The notes below the pieces were generated by a model. It was not told the DNA's origin. It ran no database searches and was given only the letters and a program-made list of their open reading frames with translations. A DNA stretch of 64,000 nt from Linum tenue (lineage: Eukaryota > Streptophyta > Magnoliopsida > Malpighiales > Linaceae): assembly GCA_946122785.1 (NCBI GenBank), contig CAMGYJ010000008.1, forward strand, positions 23,523,475 to 23,587,474, read 5' to 3'. Position 1 is the first letter of the stretch, and every line of letters begins with the position of its first letter. Positions 56,063-64,000 of the stretch are shown in pieces. The position numbers were made by a program, and so were the translations under genes.

Positions 56063-56498
56063 TTTGATTATTAAGGACATTTTAATAAAAGTATTGCTCT
56101 TCGAGATAGGGTGTTACAATTATTTTGGTATTGATTGTGATTGTTTTGGTATGCATTTAGCAAATGATAGTAAGAAGAATGAATAGATCTGTGAAGTCTG
56201 AAGGGGATTGGAATGGAAAGAAATCTAAAAAATGATGTGCTTTGGAAAACTGAAGTGGCTCGCTGGTTCAATAAAAAAAACCTGGAAAAGAATAAAGATA
56301 CCAGAAATGAAACGGCAGTTTTGAAAGACAAAACGTTTGATGCGGCCATTTCTTCTTTCTTCCTCTCTTGGCTACGAACTCGGGCAAAGGATCTTCTTTA
56401 ATTCCTCAAATTCTTCTGTGTTGTCCGAAGTTTTCAAGTAAATATTGCGAGTTTCTTCCTTTTCTCTATCCTTCCATCCGAACCCAGCAAGCAAAAAG

Positions 56499-58016
56499 AT
56501 GGATTTCCAGAGGAAGCGGGTTCAACTTCTTTCCTTCATCGTTGGGGTCATCAGTCTCAGTATTGCTGGTAATTTTCTACTAGTGTTTAGATTTCTTTTT
56601 GTTTCCACTTTTCTTCCTAGAAGGTTGATGGCTTTAGATAGTTTAAGGATGTGGGCTAAGGGATTGGGTTCAAAAATCAATAGAGGAGGGCGGTGGCTTT
56701 TATAATTGTGCAGTTGTCAAGAAGACTTGCTAATGGAGGCTTTTGATCTGAACTTGAGGTCTAATTGTTGTTTGGTTTATGGTGAATGAGAGAAACTTGG
56801 TTTAATGTTGAACTTCTATGCTGAAATATATCTGTTCTTCCTGTTAATTGTGTTTGTGTGAGTGTGTAATTGGGTTATATGACTACTATGCTCAGCCTAA
56901 GTAGCTAATTATATGACTACTATCCTCAATGAACATATTCATTTCGCAAGGGAAATATATCAGGACCTCTCCCAGTGACTTGTTTTATTGAGACAAATTG
57001 GTTTTGGGTAATGGCATCAAGTTCATTTGATGGCCGAAATCTCTTGTGCTCTAATCTTGGTTCCCTCCGATCAATAGTTGGCTGCCCACGCATATGATCA
57101 GAGTTAACCTTACGTTTAAAGTTTAAACCCTCGTATATGAATTCCTCTGGCTTGATTGTATTTGAACTGTTTTGTACTGTGTTTCCTATGGTTTAAAGAT
57201 TCCCTCTTGTGCTAGTTTTGTGCACACGAGTTGCTTGTTGCGTTTGATGTTTGAGGCCTCCACCCAAAGTTTGGATCTTTGAACTGGTTTTTGCTGTTCC
57301 TTGCATGAATTCAGCCTAATAGTATCCTATTGCATAGTGCACATTACTTCATATCAGACTTCATATACCACCATCTCATTGCCTTGATGCTCCCACCATG
57401 TTGCATCGTCTCTTGTCCTCGTATGCAGTAAACTGATGCTCATTCTCCATGTTGTTTTCTAGCCGAAAAATGCAGGCTACTCGTAGGAGAAGACTCATCA
57501 TCTCAAAGCGGCAAGTTTACAATCTTCGACTGCTTCGACATGAGCACAGGGACCCTAGCATGCACGGTCAAGGAAGGTGTGAAGCTCTACGTCTACAACA
57601 TGAGATCTTCACACGTAGAAAAGGCAAGGAATTTGGCGATCGAGCAAGCAATACACGATGCAATGCAGCAAGGGATATCAGCGAAAGATGTTGCTAAGCA
57701 AGCGCAAAAGGAAGGTGCAAAGGCAGCTAAGCTGGCTACTAGAAAGGCCAAAAGGATCGTAGGGCCTATCATCTCTTCGGGTTGGGACTTCTTTGAGGCG
57801 GTCTACTATGGCGGGACCATAACTGAAGGGTTCCTGAGGGGTACAGGGACCTTGTTTGGAGCGTATGCAGGCGGGTTTTATGGGGAGCAAGGGATTGGAA
57901 GAGTTGGGTATCTGGTTGGGAGTGAGTTGGGCAGTTGGATTGGAGGGAGAATTGGGTTGATGGTGTATGATGTGGTGAATGGATTGCATTACTTGGTCAG
58001 TGTTGTTGAACCATAG
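56499..58016 (+). CDS. Conserved plant membrane protein of unknown function (207 aa, two exons)
   Basis: Exon 1 is 56499-56568 and exon 2 is 57463-58016. The donor is CTG|GTAATT and the acceptor tttctAG|CC, joined in phase 1. The product starts M-D-F-Q-R-K-R with a hydrophobic segment at residues 8-24, either a signal anchor or a signal peptide. E-K-C-R-L-L-V-G-E-D, F-D-C-F-D-M-S-T-G-T and an Ala/Lys-rich helical region (about 85-125) come next. The C-terminus is Gly-rich with alternating small residues (about 140-195), which could pack in a membrane. I recognise this as a conserved but uncharacterised plant family. No frame damage is seen. An acidic, Ser-rich frame directly after the stop (58023-58196) may be a lost or alternatively spliced C-terminus. 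Confidence 0.83.
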
Positions 58017-58022
58017 ATGGCC

Positions 58023-58196
58023 TGGCCAGACTGAGAATCGCGAAAAGGATGACGTTGGTGAGTCAATACTCGTATGAAGATCCACCTGCGTACGAAAGTA
58101 ATGAGGATTCGACGGAGGAAGGCTCCAGTGGTTATGAATCTCTCATCTCCGAAAATTCTGAATCGGAATCGTATGGCTCACCCTCGTGTTTCTAGT
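58023..58196 (+). other. Acidic Ser-rich frame after the membrane protein gene
   Basis: In the +2 frame relative to the stop at 58014, an open stretch reads Y-E-D-P-P-A-Y-E-S-N-E-D-S-T-E-E-G-S-S-G-Y-E and ends S-P-S-C-F before TAG at 58194-58196. Its composition looks like a real protein tail. A 1-2-base shift or a short intron would join it. Confidence 0.4.
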
Positions 58197-58900
58197 GATA
58201 ATACAAAGTATAATGGTAGATCATGGCTTGTGAAACCTGTTGTTCAGAGACTGACCTGTACGAGAAATGTTTTTGTAAATAGATGTAAGGTTTGGATATA
58301 CTTTTGTTAGTGGAAGTGGTAGTTTACTTGATTTGAGTATTAAATAGGCAGAGGGTGTTCCAGTTAGAAGCTTGTCACAAGGTTCTTGTAGCGTAGCAAT
58401 GTATGCACTAGATTCTATACCAGAAAACTTCACTGTTGTGGATCAATGGTCTCAGACGTTCATTTTAAGGACATGTCTATGTTTGAATTTAGTAAAAAAA
58501 TTTATCCATGGCATTCCGAGGGTCTAAAAAATTTAATGAATTGTACTATATATAATATCCAGAACAGAGGTTGTAAATGAATTACAGCTAGCTAGCAGAC
58601 GATCTATGAAGGCGTAAATGAATGAATAAATGGAATCGTAAATTATCTTATATATAAAAGCTAGCTATACTTTTTTCCTAAAGTTACTATTTCAATTTTT
58701 GTCTTTTAGTGAAGATGAAAAAACTTGACATCTTACCCCATCCCTCACACACTCAAATATATTAAAAAAAATCTTTATCATTTGGTCAAAGATATTTTAT
58801 GTATAACAAAGGGGAAGATTGCTTTGTTTAGCCGAATCAAACCAAAAATAAAACCGAGTAAAATAATTTTCTTGAAAATGAATCGTTAAGAGGTTTAAAC

Positions 58901-58984
58901 GATTCAATTTGATTTCAAGAAAATGAAACCCGAGGCTTAAGCGGTTCAATTTGATTTCAAGAAAATGAAACCCAAGGCTTAATT
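58901..58984. repeat. Tandem repeat, two 42-bp units
   Basis: 58901-58942 and 58943-58984 share ttcaatttgatttcaagaaa, atgaaaccc and aggcttaa with three or four differences. Confidence 0.85.
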
Positions 58985-59420
58985 GAATATTGAGTGTTTG
59001 TGTATTGGTTGTGATTTTATTTTTATTGTTTTTAGCTTTTTCAGTTTTGACCAAACAAAAAACGCTAAGAACAAAAGGTTTGGGACCGAAACCAAAAAAC
59101 AATAAGATCACCTTATCTGTTCGTTTAGTTGAAATTCAAGAAATTGAATCCGAACTAATAGTCCTATGTATGGCACACTTTGCCATCTTTCATTTTGGTC
59201 TTTAGATTATCCAAAATCTTAATTAATTGATTTTTTCATTGTCGCCATGAGGGAAGTAAACATTGATGATGAATTCATTTTCTTTTTATTACAAATTAGG
59301 TCAGGTGTCAACTACTCTCACGAAAACTCTTTGTGTGGTTGGGTTAAGCCATTGAAAATCAGTAATCGTGAATAGGATACCATAGACAGAGAATATATTC
59401 AAGTTCTTTAGGTTTGATAA

Positions 59421-59590
59421 AAGGTTTAATTCACCCGTGTAGCCATAACTTTCACGGTTTTGACAGATATAGCCACTTTTTGAATAATACACAGATGTAG
59501 CCATTTCCGTCCTATTTTTTGACGGTCCACTTAACAAGCTGACTGGACTAACGGTTGCGGCTGATGTGGCGCGTTTTGGTTTTCGTCTTT
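59421..59590 (+). mobile_element. Candidate left terminus of the MULE carrying the transposase gene
   Basis: The run aaggtttaattcacccgtgt and the following ..tgtagccataactttcac...gacagatatagccac...cttaacaagctgac..taacggttg..gatgtggcgcg pattern resembles plant MULE terminal repeats in composition. It lies about 0.85 kb before the transposase ATG. The right terminus would be beyond base 64000, so pairing cannot be tested here. Confidence 0.4.
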
Positions 59591-60086
59591 GCCACGTGGA
59601 ATTTTTTTTTTTTTTATTAAAAAGTAAAACGACATAGTTGGAGACGAAAAGGGGATTCAGATCACTTTCCCCTTTTTCGTTTTAGGGTTCCCAATCTCTC
59701 AACTCTTTCTCTCGACTCTTTCTCGACTCTTCCCAATCTCTCGCGATCGCCGACAAAGGGAAGCCATGCATTCCGCCGGTGAGTAGCATCGGAGGCTCGC
59801 TCTTTCGTCGGCGGTACGGACTTCGGCGGTTCGGCTGGCGGCGGCGGCTAAGAAACATCGGCGGAGGAACCCTAAATCGCGTTGCTAAGAAACCCTAAAT
59901 CGTTCGGCTGGTGAGTGATTCTGGTTTTCTGCTCTGGTTTTCTTCTTCGCACGGTTCGACTGAATGAATGTTTTGATAACGGGAAGTGGGTGTTGTGTAT
60001 TTATAGGTTGAAAGGTGGAAAGCGACATCACCACTTCGAGGGACCAGAAGAATATTTTTTTCACGAGATTGCCCCTGCAAAAGACG

Positions 60087-60274
60087 GTAAACGCCATAAA
60101 CCTCTGGTTATAATCGTCATTTACTTTCCAACGCTTCCCTTTTGCGTGCTTTTCTTGGCTGTATGTAGAGTTCCCCAATTTGTTTAATCGCTTCTTGGAT
60201 GTGTGTGTCTGATTTGTTTATTAGCGATTAATCATTAATTAGTAGTTAATCGAATAAACAATCAATTTATGCAG
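60087..60274 (+). other. Probable 5'-leader intron of the transposase gene
   Basis: A donor GACG|GTAAAC at 60087 and an acceptor ttatgcAG ending 60274, four bases before the ATG, bracket an AT-rich stretch. Confidence 0.45.
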
Positions 60275-60278
60275 AGAG

Positions 60279-63200
60279 ATGGCAGATTCGTGGGAGGAAG
60301 GAAATGGTGAGAATGTCACAAACCAGGAAGGGGCAGAAGATGATTTCCTCTCAGTAGAAGATGGGGTAGCAGCTTCTGTTGCAAAGGAGGTGTACCACGT
60401 TTACGATTCGGATGATGCTGATACTTCGGATGATGAATATCACGAAGCACGTGACAACTTACGAGCATATGGCGAGACGAGGAGGAGGAGGAAGGTTCAT
60501 ACAAAGCGTGCTGCTGATGGGGAAGAGGTGGACCAATTGGATGAATTTGAAGATGTTGAGGTTGAGAGTGGAGAGGAAGAGGAAGCAGAGAATGATAATG
60601 GTGCACGTGGAGAGGAAGAGGAAGCAGAGAATGAGGCTGCAGGGGGAGATGAACCGAGGAATGAGGCTACAATTCATTCTATATCCAATCAGGAGCCCCC
60701 TATTGAAGAACAAGCCGTTGGTGAGAATTCTAACGACTCATTTTACAGATTGTCTGAAGATTCGGATCATGTTCGTCCGAACTTATCTGATGAAGAAGCT
60801 AGGGAAATGTACGATGATGCTCCACACTATGATCCAAAATGTGATCATAAGAGCTTGCAATTTGTGTGTCGGATGAAGTTCGCCAGTGCAGAGCAATTCA
60901 AGGAAGCTGTTGTTAGACATTCTGTCGCAGCAGGTGCAAGTCTGAGGTGGCTTAGGACTAACCCTAAAAGGAGGGAGGTGAGGTGTAAGTCTCTGAATTG
61001 TAAGTGGAAGTTGTATGCCAGTTGGTTCAGGAAGGACAGGAGCTTTATGATCAGGAAAGTAGGGCTGCCACATTCGTGTTCAAGGCAGCTTAGAGTGAAT
61101 CAAGTCACTGCTAAGTGGATAGCAAGTGACATGTTAGATAGATTTAGGATAAATCCTGAATGGGCTCCGAATCAGATAATGGCCGAGGTGAAGCTGAAGC
61201 ATAATATGGAGGTTAATTACAGAACTTGTTATAGGGCGAAAGTTGAGGCTATCAAGCTGCTCAGTGGTTCATTGGTTGATGAGTATGTTAAGCTCAGAAG
61301 TTATATGGCTGAATTGAAGAAACGAGATCGAGAAGGACATTTCATCTTGGAGGTAGACCCCCATCCTAATGGCGACAAGGTTTTCTTTCAACGTATGTAC
61401 ATCGGGTTCTCAAGTTTAAGAAAGGGATTTCTGGAAGGATGCAGACCGATGATTGCGTTGGATGGATGTTTTCTGAAAGGAGAGGTTAAAGGGATGATAT
61501 TGACAGCAGTTGGGAAAGATGGAAACAATCAAATGTTTCCTATATGTTGGGCTGTGGTTGAAGGTGAAAACACTAATTCATGGTGTTGGTTCGTGCAAGC
61601 ATTAGCTGAAGACCTAAATCTAGTTGATGGAAGGGGATGGACTATTATTTCTGACCAACAGAAGGTAATGTCCAATACCACTGACTTTATTAAATGTCCA
61701 CTTATGATTAATTTGCTGACTTATGTCTTTCTTGCTCTTGTTTCCAACCTCACATTGTAGGGTTTAGTTGAGGCAATCCACACCATATTGCCTGATGCTG
61801 AGCACCGGAAATGTGCAAGACATGTATATGCTAACTGGAAGGCCAAGAACAAAACAGATCGTGTCAGGAAGCTCTTTTGGTTTGCTGTTTATGCTTGCAA
61901 TGAAGTGCATTGGAACCGCGCAACGGCTGAGCTGGAGGCCATTGAAAAGTCAGGTGATGGTTCTACCCCATATACAGACTTTATGGCTGCTGAACCTCGA
62001 CGTTTTTGTCGTGCCTTCCTATCATGTTATTCGAAATGTGACTCTGTTGAGAGCAATGTTTGTGAGACATGGAATGGCTGTATAGTTAAATATAGGGGGT
62101 TAAGAATTGTAGACATGCTGGAGGGTATAAGGCAGTACATGATGGACAGGGTAGTACTTAAGTCAGAAATGTTTGCAAAGTGTACAGACACCTTGCCTCC
62201 AAGGATTAGGAAACGTGTTGAAAGGGAAAAGGAGGAGGCAAGATTATGTGTAGCTAAGCAAACTCTCAATGCAAGGTGTGAGGTAAAGAAGGGGGGTGAA
62301 GGGTTTATAGTAGATGTGACTGAATGTACATGCTCTTGTGGCTACTGGCAACTTAGTGGAATTCCATGCTGCCACGCAGTTTCAGCTGTTAGCCATCTAA
62401 GAAGAGAAGTTGATGATTATGTGCATTCATACTATCATGTCTACATGGCTAGTTTTGCATACAACTATGGGATACCTTGCCTTGATGGTAGGCAAGCATG
62501 GCCTGCACCTGAGGGAATACCTGTTCATCCTCCCAAGACTAGATCAATGCCTGGCAGGCCAAAAAAGAAGAGAAGGAGGAGTGCAAATGAGGTGGAGGAG
62601 ACCAGAGCACAAAGAAACGGGGTTGGTGAAGAGGTTACAAGGAGAGGTAATCTCATCCACTGCTCCAAGTGTGGCGGCGAGGGGCACAATGCCAGATCTT
62701 GCAAGGCACCCCCTGTTGCAGAAGTTGTGGTGGTAAGATTTTTGTAAACCTTTAGTCTTTCTTATAATGGAATGTGGTGTGATTAGTCTGTTTTCTCCTT
62801 GCAGGAGAGAAGGGAACAGGGGAATATCCAATCAAGGCCACCTGCTGCGCGAGAATCAGGCCAGAATACTAGAGGGAAGAGGGCCATTCATTGTTCCAAA
62901 TGTCAGAGTTCCACTCACAACGCAAGGACTTGTCCTCTGAATAGAGGAAATGGTGTACAAGTAAGTGGTTTCCTTCCTAATGCAGCATGGCCTTGATTGA
63001 GACAAATTTTCTTATCTGTCCTGTTGCATGTATGTAGGATGTGATACTTAATGTGGCTGATAGAAGAACAATTGAGAGGGAATTGAGAATTGCAACATCT
63101 GGAGTTGGCGTTTATGTTAATGAGAGGACAGGGAACCAGTATGTTAGGGTGTGTTTCCAACCTGTCTTGTAATTGTAATAAGTCTTCTTAATGTAGTTGT

Positions 63201-63323
63201 ATTGAATACTAATATGTTTGTTACTCATTTCAGCTTAATGGAGCTGCTGGCAGGCCAGTTCGTGCACCTCAGCCAACTGTCGTGGACTTGCATGGAAGTC
63301 AGCCACCACCTAGTCAGCCTTAG
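60279..63323 (+). CDS. MuDR-type MULE transposase, five exons, 904 aa, apparently intact
   Basis: Exons are 60279-61664, 61761-62732, 62805-62960, 63038-63148 and 63234-63323; every junction is phase 0 and uses GT-AG. The transposase should cut and join element ends in the nucleus. The N-terminus (1-180) is highly acidic. The MuDR DNA-binding region spans about 190-280 (C-K-S-L-N-C-K-W-K-L). The catalytic core shows D395 (I-A-L-D-G), D459 (I-I-S-D-Q) and E564 (C-E-T-W-N), the expected DDE triad. A SWIM zinc finger follows at C653, C655, C665 and H667, then a basic stretch (728-733) that may be a nuclear signal. Two CCHC knuckles close it (C763-C776 and C816-C829). Without splicing of intron 1 the product would end just past D459. 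No stops or frameshifts were found, so this copy may be active or exapted. Confidence 0.88.
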
Positions 63324-63736
63324 ATGTAGGAAGAATATGATGCTTAAGTCATCTTTTGTGTAATGTCCATAGTAGACACTTATGTGCACTTTGCTATGTA
63401 ATGACGATTACATGACTCAGGAAGCTGTTGGTAGCAGATTAGTTTGCAAACTGTTTTGGTTAGGGAAGGTTATGAACACACTCTTAAGGTTGTTAGCTGC
63501 AGTGTATGATGTACTCTTCTAATCGACACCATTTTGATGTGCACCCTTTGCACTTGGTTAATATATGTGTCTCATTATAGAGACCAAACATTTGTTACTT
63601 GCTTTAGAACATTACATTGTTACTCGCTTTAAAGAAATAGAGAGACCAAACATTTGTGTCCATTAAAGCTTGCATACATTTGTTCAACGTACTCAAACAA
63701 CAACTCGTACAAATTGCCTAATCCACAGAATGCTAA
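63324..63736. other. Spacer between convergent genes
   Basis: It holds the 3' ends of two convergent transcription units. The 18-mer agagaccaaacatttgt is repeated near 63579 and 63640. Confidence 0.5.
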
Positions 63737-64000
63737 CTACATACCAGATTCTGGCCTCCAAAGAACAACAACCAATATAGCATTCATAAATACGATACCA
63801 ATCAACAGATATCGAATAATACGAACATCATCATCCAATCGCTTAACACGAATCGCCATAACCTCATGAGCAAGCATCAATCTGCTTAGTTCTTCAGCCA
63901 AGCATTCTTTTTCCTTCTTCATCTTCTCTTCCTTCCTTTCTGCTAGCATCAGACTCTCTTCCAGATTCTTAATAGAACCCATTTCATTAGTCCATGAGCC
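63737..64000 (-). CDS. C-terminal part of a small coiled-coil, tail-anchored protein (partial at window edge)
   Basis: The minus-strand frame is open to the right window edge (G-S-W-T-N-E-M-G-S-I ...) and stops at 63737. It has a Glu/Lys-rich coiled coil, then one hydrophobic segment (Y-L-L-I-G-I-V-F-M-N-A-I-L-V-V-V-L-W) close to the C-terminus. The layout fits the C-terminal half of plant GRF-type zinc-finger proteins (At4g04775-like), which often lie near MULE transposase genes. The GRF finger itself would be outside the window, so this is a guess. It faces the transposase gene convergently and may be a second gene of the same MULE. Confidence 0.5.
   Translation of the reverse strand, partial: GSWTNEMGSIKNLEESLMLAERKEEKMKKEKECLAEELSRLMLAHEVMAIRVKRLDDDVRIIRYLLIGIVFMNAILVVVLWRPESGM

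Overview
The window looks like repeat-rich nuclear DNA of a flowering plant, most likely a eudicot. The host genes have plant-type introns. Transposon debris includes Athila/Tat-type gypsy elements with a tRNA-Asp primer site, copia and chromovirus-like LTR elements, TRIMs, L1-type LINEs, hAT and Tourist-like MITEs and Mutator-like elements (MULEs). No rRNA, tRNA or CRISPR array was seen. The species cannot be named from this stretch.

Left part (1-16 kb): a LINE tail (1-662); the first five coding exons of an EFR3/SEMI-ROLLED-LEAF2-like gene on the minus strand (1928-3275) whose 5' leader appears to carry a small C2H2 zinc-finger ORF (4370-4615); a hAT MITE with a perfect 8-bp target duplication (6203-6659); a decayed MULE transposase (6824-8070); a gypsy 3' end (8249-9819); several MITEs; a retroposon with a 15-bp target duplication (12505-13699); two TRIM ends arranged as an inverted repeat (14091-14616); and a decayed reverse-transcriptase-like gene.

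Middle part (15.5-37 kb) is a nest of transposons. A MULE-like element with long inverted ends (21246 and 36906) holds a copia element (21907-35787). Inside the copia gag sits a non-autonomous Athila/Tat-type gypsy element (gag and protease only, minus strand). A 3,004-bp block of this nest occurs twice, 8,023 bp apart, at about 99.7% identity. A relative of the gypsy element, truncated, lies at 15.57-18.63 kb. Both gypsy LTR types carry nested palindromes built on ACGGCCGT.

Right part (37-64 kb): a long gene-free stretch with a diverged tandem duplication; an intact single-exon F-box/DUF295 gene (42601-44103); a LINE end; a gag-only chromovirus-like element with a perfect TSD and a 293-bp TRIM inside it (47089-49708); a decayed Tat-type gypsy gag-pol (49714-52170); a broken C2H2 gene (52522-52799); a 1.5-kb MULE derivative with a perfect 9-bp TSD (53646-55119); a two-exon gene for a conserved plant membrane protein of unknown function (56499-58016); and an apparently intact five-exon MuDR-type transposase gene (60279-63323), followed by a convergent partial gene at the right edge.

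Four loci look like live host or element genes: the EFR3-like gene (partial), the F-box/DUF295 gene, the membrane protein gene and the MuDR transposase. Nearly everything else is mobile DNA in layers of different age.
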